The position numbers and the translations under genes are program-made. The notes beneath the pieces were generated by a model. That model saw only the letters and a list, made by a program, of their open reading frames with translations, was not told the origin of the DNA and did no database searches. This document shows positions 43,133 through 51,257 of a stretch of DNA of 64,000 nt, piece by piece (position 1 is the stretch's first letter; every line of letters begins with the position of its first letter). The stretch covers positions 310,001 to 374,000 of the forward strand of contig CAWHBN010000013.1 of NCBI GenBank assembly GCA_963827705.1, in the 5' to 3' direction. The stretch is from JACDAN01 sp963827705 (GTDB lineage: Bacteria; Actinomycetota; Thermoleophilia; Gaiellales; Gaiellaceae).

Positions 43133-43355
43133 GCTGCTGGCGTATCTCGCGCGGCAGCTCGTTGACGACCCCGACGCCGTCCGGGTCGAGGAGGTGGAGA
43201 GCGAGGACGCGCTCGTCCTCCGCCTCCATGTCGCGAAGGACGACGTCGGCAAGGTGATCGGCCGCCAGGGACGGATCGCGCGGGCGCTGCGGGCGGTCGT
43301 CCGGGCGGGCGGCGCGCGCCAGCGGCGGCGCCTGGTCCTCGAGATCGCCGATTAG
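43125..43355 (+). CDS. khpA: KH-domain RNA-binding protein KhpA
   Basis: A 76-residue KH protein (LHVAKDDVGKVIGRQGRIARALRAVVRAGG) with the GxxG loop GRQG. KhpA binds RNA together with KhpB in other Gram-positive bacteria. TTG start inside the end of rpsP; position between rpsP and rimM is canonical. Confidence 0.92.
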   Translation: MAELLAYLARQLVDDPDAVRVEEVESEDALVLRLHVAKDDVGKVIGRQGRIARALRAVVRAGGARQRRRLVLEIAD

Positions 43356-43824
43356 CGACGAGGAATTCGTTCAGGTCGGCCGTGTCGGCAAGCCGCACGG
43401 TCTGGACGGGTCGTTCGTGGTCGAGCAGGCGAGCGAGGACCCGAAGCGCTTCGAGCCGGGCGCAGTCCTCCGCGCGGGGGGTGAGGACGTCCGCGTCGAG
43501 GAGCGCAAGCACGCGGGCGGCCGCGTCGTGATCCGGCTCGACCGGCCGGTCCCGCGCGGGACACGGCTCGAGGTCCCCCGGGCCGACCTGCCGACGGCGG
43601 CACCCGGCGAGTACTACGTCTTCGAGCTCGTCGGCCTGGAGGTGGAGGAGGAGGGGGGCCGGAAACTCGGCGTGGTCACCGACGTCGTCCCAGGCCCTGC
43701 CAACGACGCGTTGGAGCTCGACACGGCTATCCTGCTCCCGCTCGTCGAGGCCTGTGTCCGACAGGTCGACCTCGACGGGCGCCGAATCCTGGTGGCGCCC
43801 GGTTTTGCGCCGACTGATAACTAA
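43351..43824 (+). CDS. rimM: Ribosome maturation factor RimM
   Basis: 157 residues. RimM assists 30S head assembly and binds S19. The N-terminal barrel opens EEFVQVGRVGKPHGLDGSFVVEQ; the C-terminal PRC-barrel includes YYVFELVGLEVEEEGGRKLGVVTDV. The conserved opening places the start within a few codons of 43351, where the codon is ATT overlapping the khpA stop (ATTAG); no ATG, GTG, TTG or CTG is close in frame. An ATT start (as in infC) is the simplest reading. If GTG 43417 were used, the conserved N-terminus would be lost. Confidence 0.88.
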   Translation: MSDEEFVQVGRVGKPHGLDGSFVVEQASEDPKRFEPGAVLRAGGEDVRVEERKHAGGRVVIRLDRPVPRGTRLEVPRADLPTAAPGEYYVFELVGLEVEEEGGRKLGVVTDVVPGPANDALELDTAILLPLVEACVRQVDLDGRRILVAPGFAPTDN

Positions 43825-43836
43825 CCTGCTCAAGCC

Positions 43837-44493
43837 CTGCGCCTCGACGTCTTCACGCTCGTACCTCATGTCTTCGCTGCTGTCTCCGAACAACGCCCAG
43901 TCGCCTCCGTCCTCGGAGGGGAGCTCGACTTGCGCCTCTTCAACTACCGGGACTGGGCGCCCGGGGGCGATGTCGACGACGAGCCGTACGGCGGCGGACC
44001 GGGCATGGTCCTGCGGGTGGACGTCGTCGCCGCGGCGCTCGAGGGCGTCTACGGCGACCTGCCCGAGCACCGGGTGGTCGCGCTGACCCCGCAGGGAAGG
44101 CAGCTCGACCAGGGGGTCGTCGACGAGCTCGCGGGCGAAGAGCACCTGACCCTGCTCTCGGCCCGGTTCGAGGGCTTCGACGAGCGCATCCTGCAGCACC
44201 TCGCGAGCGACGCGCTCTCGATCGGGCCCTACGTCCTCTCCGGCGGCGAGCTGCCGGCGATGGTCGTTGCCGACGCCGTGGCCCGGCGGCTTCCCGGCGC
44301 GCTGAGCGAGGGCTCCGGGTCTGAAGAGAGCTTCTCCGCGGGGCTCGAGGGAGGCCTCGAGTACCCGCACTACACGCGGCCCGCGGAGTTCCGGGGCTGG
44401 ACGGTGCCCGACGTGCTGCTCTCGGGAGACCACGGGAGGATCGCGGACTGGCGCCGTGAGCAGAGCCGCACACGCACTGCGGACCGAGCGTGA
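43837..44493 (+). CDS. trmD: tRNA (guanine37-N1)-methyltransferase TrmD
   Basis: Methylates G37 of tRNAs to prevent frameshifting. 218 residues: opening RLDVFTLVPHVF, YGGGPGMVLRVD, the trefoil-knot SAM site IGPYVLSGGELPAMV, and LEYPHYTRPAEFRGWTVPDVLLSGDH. The universal opening MR(I/L)D(V/I)FTL fixes the start at 43837, where the codon is CTG. No Shine-Dalgarno is evident. It overlaps lepB as GTGA. Confidence 0.93.
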   Translation: MRLDVFTLVPHVFAAVSEQRPVASVLGGELDLRLFNYRDWAPGGDVDDEPYGGGPGMVLRVDVVAAALEGVYGDLPEHRVVALTPQGRQLDQGVVDELAGEEHLTLLSARFEGFDERILQHLASDALSIGPYVLSGGELPAMVVADAVARRLPGALSEGSGSEESFSAGLEGGLEYPHYTRPAEFRGWTVPDVLLSGDHGRIADWRREQSRTRTADRA

Positions 44494-45092
44494 GAAACCC
44501 GGTCGACAAGCTGACCCACCGGCTGCCGCGGCCCTGGAGGGTCGCGATCGACTGGGTGGTCACGATCGTCGGCGCCGTCGCGATCGTGCTGGCGATCAAG
44601 CAGTGGGTCGTGAACCCCTACCGGATCCCGTCGTCGTCCATGGAGCCCACGCTCCACTGCGCCGGCGCCGGTCTCGGCTGCACTTCCCGCTTCTCCGACC
44701 GGGTGCTCGCGAACCGCTTCATCTACCACTTCACCGATCCGGAGCGGGGCGACATCGTCGTCTTCACGACGCCGGAGCGAGCCCGGAAGGACTGCGGCGC
44801 GGGCGGGACGTTCGTCAAGCGGATCGTCGGCCTCCCCGGGGAAACCTGGGAGATGCGGAACGGCTTCGTCTACATCAACGGCAAGCGCCTCAACGAGCCC
44901 TATGTGAAGGAGGATCGGCGCGACGTCGACACCAGGCCGCCGGAGAAGATTCCACCGGGCCAGTACTTCGTGATGGGGGACAACCGGGCGCAGTCGTGCG
45001 ATTCGCGCGTGTGGGGCACCCTCGCGCGGGACAACCTGATCGGCAAGGTTTTCGCGATCTATTTCCCGCCGAGACGAATCGGCTTGCGCTAG
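44490..45092 (+). CDS. lepB: Signal peptidase I
   Basis: 200 residues with one N-terminal membrane helix (VVTIVGAVAIVLAIKQWV). The Ser/Lys dyad is visible: Ser50 in PSSSMEPTL and Lys110 in FVKRIVGLPGE, with GDNRAQSCDSRVWG in the C-terminal box. Cysteines within an insertion (CAGAGLGC) and in KDCGAGG could form an extracytoplasmic disulfide. It cleaves signal peptides on the outer face of the membrane. Confidence 0.94.
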   Translation: MRNPVDKLTHRLPRPWRVAIDWVVTIVGAVAIVLAIKQWVVNPYRIPSSSMEPTLHCAGAGLGCTSRFSDRVLANRFIYHFTDPERGDIVVFTTPERARKDCGAGGTFVKRIVGLPGETWEMRNGFVYINGKRLNEPYVKEDRRDVDTRPPEKIPPGQYFVMGDNRAQSCDSRVWGTLARDNLIGKVFAIYFPPRRIGLR

Positions 45093-45095
45093 CAT
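45090..45095 (+). promoter_or_regulatory. -10 box TAGCAT overlapping the lepB stop
   Basis: lepB's TAG (45090-45092) begins TAGCAT; a transcript would start just before or in the palindrome at 45101-45120. Confidence 0.4.
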
Positions 45096-45100
45096 CCCGC

Positions 45101-45120
45101 GGTCGGGCGGCCGCCCGACC
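45101..45120 (+). promoter_or_regulatory. Perfect GC-rich palindrome in the rplS leader
   Basis: Ten-base arms (GGTCGGGCGG and its complement, no loop) end seven bases before the rplS ATG, followed by CTTT. Candidate attenuator, terminator or ribosomal-protein leader structure. Confidence 0.45.
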
Positions 45121-45127
45121 CTTTGCC

Positions 45128-45628
45128 ATGTCGAGAGCCATCGAGACACTCGAGCGCAAACAGCTGCGCGCCGACCGGCCGGAGTTCAAGGCCGGCGACA
45201 CCGTGCGCGTCCACTTCCAGGTGATCGAGGGACAGCGCCGCCGCATCCAGGTCTTCGAGGGCATCGTCCTCAAGCGGCAGGGCTCCGGCTCCCGTGAGAC
45301 GTTCACCGTGCGGAAGCAGTCCTTCGGCGTCGGCGTCGAGCGGACGTTCCCGCTCCACTCGCCGAAGATCGAGCGGATCGAGGTCATGGCGATCGGCGAC
45401 GTGAACCGCGCGAAGCTCTACTACTTGCGCGGGAAAGTGGGCAAGAAGGCGCGCGTCCGCGAGCGCCGTGATGGGGTGCGGCTATCCTCGGCCGGTGCCG
45501 CAGCCGTTCCCGCCGAGCAGCCTCCCGTCGAAGATTCCGAGCCGGAAGAGGTCTCGGAGCCCGAAGTCGAGCAGCTCGCCGAAGAGCCCGCAGAGCAGCC
45601 CGAGCCGGAAACCACCAAAGAGGGGTAG
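45128..45628 (+). CDS. rplS: 50S ribosomal protein L19 with acidic C-terminal extension
   Basis: The L19 core occupies residues 1 to about 116 (DTVRVHFQVIEGQRRRIQVFEGIVLKRQGSGSRETFTVRKQSFGVGVERTFPLHSP; LYYLRGKVGKKARVRE). A tail of about 50 residues follows, rich in Glu and Pro (PVEDSEPEEVSEPEVEQ), absent from standard L19. The DNA encoding the tail is also the start of rnhB in another frame. Confidence 0.93.
   Translation: MSRAIETLERKQLRADRPEFKAGDTVRVHFQVIEGQRRRIQVFEGIVLKRQGSGSRETFTVRKQSFGVGVERTFPLHSPKIERIEVMAIGDVNRAKLYYLRGKVGKKARVRERRDGVRLSSAGAAAVPAEQPPVEDSEPEEVSEPEVEQLAEEPAEQPEPETTKEG
45483..45488 (+). promoter_or_regulatory. -10 box TATCCT for rnhB inside rplS
   Basis: Ends 6 bases before GTG 45495, the most likely rnhB start. 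Confidence 0.45.
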
Positions 45629-46274
45629 GCGCCTCCTCGAGTTCGACCGTCGTTTCGGGCGGCGGTTCGTCGCGGGCGTGGACGAAGCAGGCCGTGGGTC
45701 CCTGGCCGGGCCGCTCGTCGTCGCCGGCGTCCTCTTCGACTACGAGCTCTTGCGCGATCACCGCTGCCGGCCGCTCGCGGGGCTGAACGACTCGAAGCAG
45801 CTGACGCCGGACGAGCGCGAGGAGCTCTTCCACGGAGTCGTGGCGTGCGCGAAGTCGTTCACCGTACGGGTCTTCTCGTCGTCCGAGATCGACCGGAACG
45901 GGCTGCATCGCTCGAACCTCGAGGGGATGCGCTCCTGCCTGCGGGAGCTGGCGCCGCCCGCGGAGGCCTGCCTGGTCGACGGGTTCCGGTTGGGGCCTAC
46001 GGCGCCGGCGCATACCGCAGTCGTTGACGGCGACGCACGGTCTGCGGCGATCGCCGCGGCATCGATCATCGCCAAGGTGGTTCGGGATCGAGCGATGCGG
46101 CGGATGGACGCGCTCTTCCCCGCCTACGGGTTCTCGTCGCACGTCGGGTACATCACGCCGCGGCACTCGGCGGTCGTGCGGGAGCGGGGCCCGTCATCGA
46201 TCCACCGGCGGTCGTTCCAGGCGCTTTGTTACCTGTCGCCCGAGGAGTTGGCCGCGAGGCTCGAGGAGGAATGA
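45495..46274 (+). CDS. rnhB: Ribonuclease HII
   Basis: Removes RNA from RNA-DNA hybrids and single ribonucleotides. The catalytic core has the family blocks FVAGVDEAGRGSLAGPLVVAGV, LNDSKQLTPDEREEL, LVDGFRLG, AAASIIAKVVRDRAM and YGFSSHVGYITPRHSAV. The only canonical start before the core is GTG 45495, which gives a Ser/Pro/Lys-rich leader of about 44 residues encoded within the rplS tail (134-base overlap in another frame). The TATCCT box supports it. It overlaps yraN by 4 bases. Confidence 0.9.
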   Translation: MPQPFPPSSLPSKIPSRKRSRSPKSSSSPKSPQSSPSRKPPKRGRRLLEFDRRFGRRFVAGVDEAGRGSLAGPLVVAGVLFDYELLRDHRCRPLAGLNDSKQLTPDEREELFHGVVACAKSFTVRVFSSSEIDRNGLHRSNLEGMRSCLRELAPPAEACLVDGFRLGPTAPAHTAVVDGDARSAAIAAASIIAKVVRDRAMRRMDALFPAYGFSSHVGYITPRHSAVVRERGPSSIHRRSFQALCYLSPEELAARLEEE

Positions 46275-46606
46275 ACCGGACGGGCGCGCGGGCCGAGCGG
46301 CGGGCGCGCCTCTTCTATCTGCTTCGCGGCTACCGGGTGCTGGAGGCGAACTCACGGCCTGGCCGGGTCGAGGTCGACCTCGTCCTGCGGCGTGGTCGGC
46401 GAGTGGTGTTCTGCGAGGTGAAGGCGAAGCTGGGCTCGCGGTTCGGCGAGCCGGGCGAGATGGTGGGGCCGGCGAAGCAGGAGCGCCTGCGACGCGCGGC
46501 CGAGGCGTGGCTTGCAGCGCATCCCGAGTCGGCGGAGTGGGAGGTGTGCTTCGACGTCGTCGCGGTGACGCCACGCGGCGTCCAGCGCATCGCGAACGCG
46601 TTCTAG
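46271..46606 (+). CDS. UPF0102 (YraN) family protein
   Basis: A 111-residue nuclease-fold protein: RRARLFYLLRGYRVLEANSRPGRVEVDLVLRRGRRVVFCEVKAK shows the D-ExK pattern of the restriction-endonuclease-like superfamily. Usual neighbour of rnhB. Activity is not firmly established. ATG overlaps the rnhB stop as ATGA, after GGAGGA. Confidence 0.9.
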   Translation: MNRTGARAERRARLFYLLRGYRVLEANSRPGRVEVDLVLRRGRRVVFCEVKAKLGSRFGEPGEMVGPAKQERLRRAAEAWLAAHPESAEWEVCFDVVAVTPRGVQRIANAF

Positions 46607-46639
46607 GACTCATCCGCCGTCCGGCGAAGGAGGTTCCTC

Positions 46640-47752
46640 GTGGCCCCGACGCAGGACGCGCTCTACGCCGAGATCGACCTCGAGCTCTCCTGGTCGGAGC
46701 GCGACCTCCCCGAGCGCGAGCGGACGAAGCACGTCCACCGGCTCCACCCGTATCTCGGCAAGTTCATCCCGCAGCTCGTCGAGGCGCTGCTCGGTCGGTA
46801 CGTCCCGGCGCGCGGTCGGGTGCTCGATCCGTTCGCCGGGTCGGGGACGACGCTCGTGCAGTCGCTCGAGAGTGGCCGTGACGCGGTCGGTGTCGACATT
46901 GCGGCGTTCAACTGCCTGCTCATGGAGGTCAAGACGCGGCGCTACGACCTCTTTGCGCTCGAGTCTGAGCTGCGGGACGTGGTTCGGCGCGTGGAGGCGT
47001 TTGACGGAGACGGCCCCGCTGCGTCCGGTTACGCCGCCGACTGGTATGCGCCGCGGGCGGCCGGCGAGCTCCTCGCGTTCCGCGAGCTGATCGACGAGTA
47101 CGAGCACCGTGACGTCCTTCGCGTCGTGCTGGCTCGCGCCGCCCGGTCGGCGCGCCGCACCACGCATTTCGACCTGGACTTCCCCCGCGCGCCGCAGGCG
47201 GAGCCGTACTGGTGCCACAAGCACAAGCGGATCTGCCGGCCGGTCGAGCGGGCGGAGCACTTTCTGCGCCGGTACACGATCGACACGCTTGCCCGGATCA
47301 AGGAGTTCTCGCGCCTGCGTGCGCGTGGTCGCGAGGCGGAGGTGCTCCACGGGGACGCTCGGGAGGTTGCATACGGCGGTCGCTTCGACGCGGTCCTCAC
47401 TTCGCCGCCGTACCCGGGGCTGATCGACTACCACGAGCAGCATCGGTACGCCTACGAGCTTCTGGGCCTCGAGGACAAGCGGGCGGTCGAGCTCGGCGCG
47501 GCGGCCCGCGGCACGAGTGCCCCTGCGCTCTCCGAGTACGTCGAGGGGATCGCGGCTGTGCTGGAGCACGCTCGGAAGTCGCTGCGTGCTCGTGCACCGG
47601 TCGTCATCGTCGTCCACGACCGGCGCGAGCTCTTTCCCCGCATCCTCGAGCTGGCGGGCCTGAGGCTGGAGGATCGGCTTCGGCGGCACGTGAACCGCAG
47701 GACCGGCCGCCGGGCTGGAGAGTTCTTCGAGGACATCCTGATCGCCCGCTAG
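46640..47752 (+). CDS. Orphan DNA methyltransferase (N4-cytosine/N6-adenine type)
   Basis: A 370-residue SAM-dependent DNA methyltransferase. Motif I (DPFAGSGTTL, about residue 63) precedes the catalytic motif IV (TSPPYPG, about 254), with about 190 residues between that could hold target recognition, including WCHKHKRIC. SPPY is typical of N4-cytosine methylases, though some adenine enzymes share it. No restriction endonuclease is next to it, so it is probably regulatory or solitary. AAGGAGG lies 6 bases before GTG 46640. It separates yraN from comM, which are normally adjacent. Confidence 0.88.
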   Translation: MAPTQDALYAEIDLELSWSERDLPERERTKHVHRLHPYLGKFIPQLVEALLGRYVPARGRVLDPFAGSGTTLVQSLESGRDAVGVDIAAFNCLLMEVKTRRYDLFALESELRDVVRRVEAFDGDGPAASGYAADWYAPRAAGELLAFRELIDEYEHRDVLRVVLARAARSARRTTHFDLDFPRAPQAEPYWCHKHKRICRPVERAEHFLRRYTIDTLARIKEFSRLRARGREAEVLHGDAREVAYGGRFDAVLTSPPYPGLIDYHEQHRYAYELLGLEDKRAVELGAAARGTSAPALSEYVEGIAAVLEHARKSLRARAPVVIVVHDRRELFPRILELAGLRLEDRLRRHVNRRTGRRAGEFFEDILIAR

Positions 47753-47799
47753 CGCTCTCTCGGCGCGAAATCGGCACAGTCACGTGCGTGTTTGACCCG

Positions 47800-47805
47800 T
47801 ACCGT
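47800..47805 (+). promoter_or_regulatory. -10 box TACCGT for comM
   Basis: Ends 8 bases before GTG 47814. Confidence 0.4.
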
Positions 47806-47813
47806 CGGCGGAT

Positions 47814-49271
47814 GTGCTCGGACGGACGGTCACCCATGCCCTCGTAGGCCTCGAGGCGCGCAAAGTGGAGGTGGAGGCCCACCTCGAGAACGGGGTTCCC
47901 GGGCTCGCGATCGTGGGGCTCGCGGACCGGGCGTGCCAGGAGGCCAAGCATCGGGTTCGGAGTGGAATCGCGTCGGCAGAGCTCGAGTGGCCGATGCGAA
48001 GGATCACCGTGAACCTCGCACCTGCGGCGCTGCGAAAGGAGGGCTCGGGATTCGACCTGCCCATCGCGCTCGCGATCCTCGCCGCGTCGCGGCAGTTCCC
48101 ACCGGACCGGCTGTCCGGTCATGCCGCGATCGGAGAGCTGGCACTCGACGGGCGGCTGCGACCGGTGACCGGCGTGCTCGCCGCCGCCGAGGGTGCGCGC
48201 AAGGCAGGGCTCGCGCACCTGTTCTGTGCCGTCGAGTCGGCGGCCGAGGCTGCGCTGGCCGGGGTCGAGCCGGTCGCGGCGCGCCATCTGGCCGAGGTCG
48301 TCGGATACCTGCGCGGCGAGTACCGGCCGCCGCCGTTCGAGGCGCCGTCCAACGGCTATCGGATGCCTGAGGTTCCGGACCTGAAGGATGTCCGCGGGCA
48401 GGAACGTGCGCGGAGAGCACTCGAGCTGGCGGCAGCAGGCGGTCACAACCTCCTGCTCGCCGGACCGCCGGGCATCGGCAAGTCGATGCTGGCGCGCCGC
48501 TTGCCGGGCGTGCTGCCCGCGATGACGAGGGACGAGGCGCTCGAGGTCACACGCATCCACTCCGTCGTCGGTCTTCTGTCGCGCGAGCGGCCGCTTGTCG
48601 ACAGGCGTCCGTTTCGGTCACCCCATCACAGCGCGTCAGTGGCGGCGATCGTCGGGGGTGGTCCAAACCCGAGGCCGGGTGAGGCCACGCTCGCACATCG
48701 AGGCGTGCTCTTCCTCGACGAGCTGCCCGAGTTCCAGAGACCCGTGCTCGAGGCGCTGCGCCAGCCGCTCGAGGACGGCGAGATCGCCGTGGCCCGAGTG
48801 GGAGGGAGGGCGGTCTTTCCGGCTCGGTTCCAGCTCGTCGCCAGCATGAACATGTGTCCCTGCGGCGGGCGCGGCGACGCCGGCACGGATTGCCAGTGCT
48901 CGGCTCAGCGGCTGGCGGCCTTTCGGGAGAAGCTCTCGCGAGCGTTGCTCGACCGTTTCGACCTCGTCGTCGCGCTGCCTCGACCGCGTGCTGCGGAGCT
49001 CGGCGGAGCGGCGGGGGAGCCTTCGAGCGCCGTCGCCGCTCGCGTGGCTTCGGCCCGCCGCCGTCTTGCCGGTCGACCCCTGGAGCGAACAGATGCTGCG
49101 ACCGCGCTTCTCGACCGAGCGGTCGAGCGGCTGCCGCTCTCGGGCCGTGGCCGGGCGAGGGTGGCTCGCGTAGCCCGGACGGTTTCGGCGCTGGCGGACG
49201 CCGACGCCGTCAACGAGGAGCATGTGGCCGAGGCGCTGGCCTACCGATCGCCGCGAGAGCTCGCGCAGTGA
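47814..49271 (+). CDS. comM: ComM/YifB family Mg-chelatase-like AAA ATPase
   Basis: 485 residues. The N-terminal Lon-protease-like domain (VEVEAHLENGVPGLAIVGLADRACQEAKHRVRSG; KEGSGFDLPIALAIL) is followed by an AAA+ domain with GPPGIGKSMLARRLPG and VLFLDELPEF, and a zinc-like cysteine cluster CPCGGRGDAGTDCQC. In naturally competent bacteria ComM is a helicase that promotes branch migration. It overlaps dprA as GTGA. Confidence 0.93.
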   Translation: MLGRTVTHALVGLEARKVEVEAHLENGVPGLAIVGLADRACQEAKHRVRSGIASAELEWPMRRITVNLAPAALRKEGSGFDLPIALAILAASRQFPPDRLSGHAAIGELALDGRLRPVTGVLAAAEGARKAGLAHLFCAVESAAEAALAGVEPVAARHLAEVVGYLRGEYRPPPFEAPSNGYRMPEVPDLKDVRGQERARRALELAAAGGHNLLLAGPPGIGKSMLARRLPGVLPAMTRDEALEVTRIHSVVGLLSRERPLVDRRPFRSPHHSASVAAIVGGGPNPRPGEATLAHRGVLFLDELPEFQRPVLEALRQPLEDGEIAVARVGGRAVFPARFQLVASMNMCPCGGRGDAGTDCQCSAQRLAAFREKLSRALLDRFDLVVALPRPRAAELGGAAGEPSSAVAARVASARRRLAGRPLERTDAATALLDRAVERLPLSGRGRARVARVARTVSALADADAVNEEHVAEALAYRSPRELAQ

Positions 49272-50113
49272 AGCTCGCACGCTCCGACGCACGATTCCCG
49301 CCGCGGCTGAAGGCGATCTTCGATCCTCCGCGGTGGCTCTACCTCCGTGGCTCAGGGGAGCCCGAGCTGCTCGGGCGGCGGGCGGTCGGCGTGGTCGGAG
49401 CACGTTCGTGCTCACCGTACGGCGCCCAGGTCGCGCGCATGCTCGGGCGGGAGCTGGCCGCTGCCGGCCTCGTAGTCGTCAGCGGGCTGGCCCGGGGAAT
49501 CGACGGCGAGGCGCATCGCGGCGCCCTCGAGAGCGGCGGCCCCACCGTCGGAGTTCTCGGCTGCGGCATCGACCGCGACTACCCGGCCGCCAACGCATCG
49601 CTCTCGCGGCGAATGGAGGACGGCGGGCTCGTCGTCTCCGAGTACGAGGCGGGAGTGGAGCCCGCGCCATGGCGATTCCCGGCGAGGAATCGGATCATCG
49701 CCGGCCTCTGCGAAGCAGTCGTGGTCGTCGAGGCCCGTGAGCGGAGCGGCGCCTTGATCACCGCGGACTTCGCTCTCGAGGAGGGGCGGGAGGTCTTCGC
49801 CGTGCCGGGCGAGATCACGAGCGCGCTCTCGGTCGGGTCGAATGCGCTTCTGCGGCTCGGGGCCACCCCGCTGACCGGATCGGGCGACGTCCTCGAGGCG
49901 CTGGGGATCGAGCGGGTTGAGGCGGTCGCGGATCCGGACGTCTCCGAGGCGGCCAGGCGAGTTCTGGGCTTGGTTCGAGACACGCCGGCGGGGGCGGACG
50001 AGCTGGTCGCCAAGGCCTCGCTCGAGGCCGGCGCGGTCAGCGTGGCGCTGACCGAGCTGGAGCTCGTGGGCCTCGTCGCGGCGGCTGACGGCGTTTACCG
50101 GGCGGTGCGGTGA
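49268..50113 (+). CDS. dprA: DNA-processing protein DprA
   Basis: 281 residues. The Rossmann-like core has GVVGARSCSPYGAQVARMLG, SGLARGIDGEAHRGAL, GCGIDRDYPAAN and NRIIAGLCEAVVVVEA; a C-terminal winged-helix region closes the protein. DprA loads RecA onto incoming single-stranded DNA; comM-dprA together suggest at least ancestral competence. Confidence 0.94.
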   Translation: MKLARSDARFPPRLKAIFDPPRWLYLRGSGEPELLGRRAVGVVGARSCSPYGAQVARMLGRELAAAGLVVVSGLARGIDGEAHRGALESGGPTVGVLGCGIDRDYPAANASLSRRMEDGGLVVSEYEAGVEPAPWRFPARNRIIAGLCEAVVVVEARERSGALITADFALEEGREVFAVPGEITSALSVGSNALLRLGATPLTGSGDVLEALGIERVEAVADPDVSEAARRVLGLVRDTPAGADELVAKASLEAGAVSVALTELELVGLVAAADGVYRAVR

Positions 50114-50120
50114 CGGTGTC

Positions 50121-50126
50121 TACGAT
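50121..50126 (+). promoter_or_regulatory. -10 box TACGAT
   Basis: Ends 6 bases before GTG 50133. Confidence 0.5.
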
Positions 50127-50132
50127 CGCCGC

Positions 50133-51257
50133 GTGGAGAAGCCGTACTGGCTGGACGAGCCGGCTGAGCCCTTGGACGCCGGGCGGCACGACGGCCCCGT
50201 CGACGTCGCGATCGTCGGCGGCGGCGTCACGGGCTGCTCCTGTGCGCTCACGCTGGCCGAGGCCGGAATGCGGGTTCGCCTGTACGAGGCGCGCACGATC
50301 GCCTCCGGCGCGAGCGGGCGGAACGGCGGCTTTGCCCTTCGTGGTGGCGCCATGCAGTACGACGTCGCCCGAGCGACGTTCGGGCCTGAACGCGCAGCGG
50401 CGTTCTGGCGCCTGACCGAGCGCACGCTCGATCGGATGGCCGAGCTCGCCGGCGACGCGTTCCGGCGCGTCGGCAGTCTCCGGCTGGCCGCAGACGAACA
50501 AGAGAGAGACGAGCTGCGAGCGGAACACGACGCGTTGCACGCGGACGGCTTCGCCGTAGAGTGGGTCGACGAGCTGCCCGAGCGACTCGCCGGCACGTAC
50601 CACGCGGCGATCGTCAACCCGGATGACGGGGCGCTCTTTCCCGGGCGCTGGGTGCGGCGCCTGGCGTCCAGGGCCGTCGAGGCGGGAGCGGATGTCCGTG
50701 AGGGGACCCGGGTCACGTCACTGGACGAGCTCGATGCGGAGCACGTCGTGATCGCGTCCGACGGCTACCGGAGTGGCCTCGTCGCCGAGCTCGACGACGT
50801 CGTCCGTCCGACCCGCGGTCAGGTCGTCGCCACCGAGCCGTTGCCCGAGCTCCTCTACGAGCGGCCGCACTACGCCCGCCATGGGTTCGACTACTGGCAG
50901 CAGCTTCCCGACGGCAGGCTCGTTGCCGGTGGCAGGCGCGACGTCACGCTCGAGCTCGAGTTCACGCCGGAGGAGTCGACGACGGCGCCCGTTCAGGCTG
51001 CGCTCGAGGCGTTGGTACAGGACCTTGTCGGGTACCTGCCTCCGATCACGCACCGCTGGGCCGGGATCTTCGGGACGTCGCCTGACGATCTGCCGCTCGT
51101 GGGCTTGATGCCGGGACGTGAGCGCGTCTGGGCCTCCGGCGGCTACTCGGGGCACGGAAACGTGCTCGGGCTCGCATCCGGGGACCTCGTCGCGAAGGCG
51201 ATCCTGGGCCGGCGCGAGCCCGAGCTCGAGCTCTTCGATCCTGCGCGGTTTCTCTAG
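50133..51257 (+). CDS. FAD-dependent amine/amino-acid oxidoreductase (DAO family)
   Basis: 374 residues. The N-terminal dinucleotide-binding motif is VAIVGGGVTGCSCALTLAEAGMRVRLYEA, followed by ASGASGRNGGFALRGG typical of glycine/sarcosine/gamma-glutamylputrescine oxidases. The C-terminus has HRWAGIFGTSPDDLPLVGLMPGRERVWASGGYSGHGNVLGLASG. It probably oxidises an amine or amino acid; the substrate is unknown. It ends with a 4-base overlap with the convergent VOC gene. Confidence 0.88.
   Translation: MEKPYWLDEPAEPLDAGRHDGPVDVAIVGGGVTGCSCALTLAEAGMRVRLYEARTIASGASGRNGGFALRGGAMQYDVARATFGPERAAAFWRLTERTLDRMAELAGDAFRRVGSLRLAADEQERDELRAEHDALHADGFAVEWVDELPERLAGTYHAAIVNPDDGALFPGRWVRRLASRAVEAGADVREGTRVTSLDELDAEHVVIASDGYRSGLVAELDDVVRPTRGQVVATEPLPELLYERPHYARHGFDYWQQLPDGRLVAGGRRDVTLELEFTPEESTTAPVQAALEALVQDLVGYLPPITHRWAGIFGTSPDDLPLVGLMPGRERVWASGGYSGHGNVLGLASGDLVAKAILGRREPELELFDPARFL

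Noticed and set aside
47792..47797. TTGACC as a -35 box for comM
   Set aside because: It lies only 2 bases before the TACCGT -10 candidate, far too close to act as its -35.
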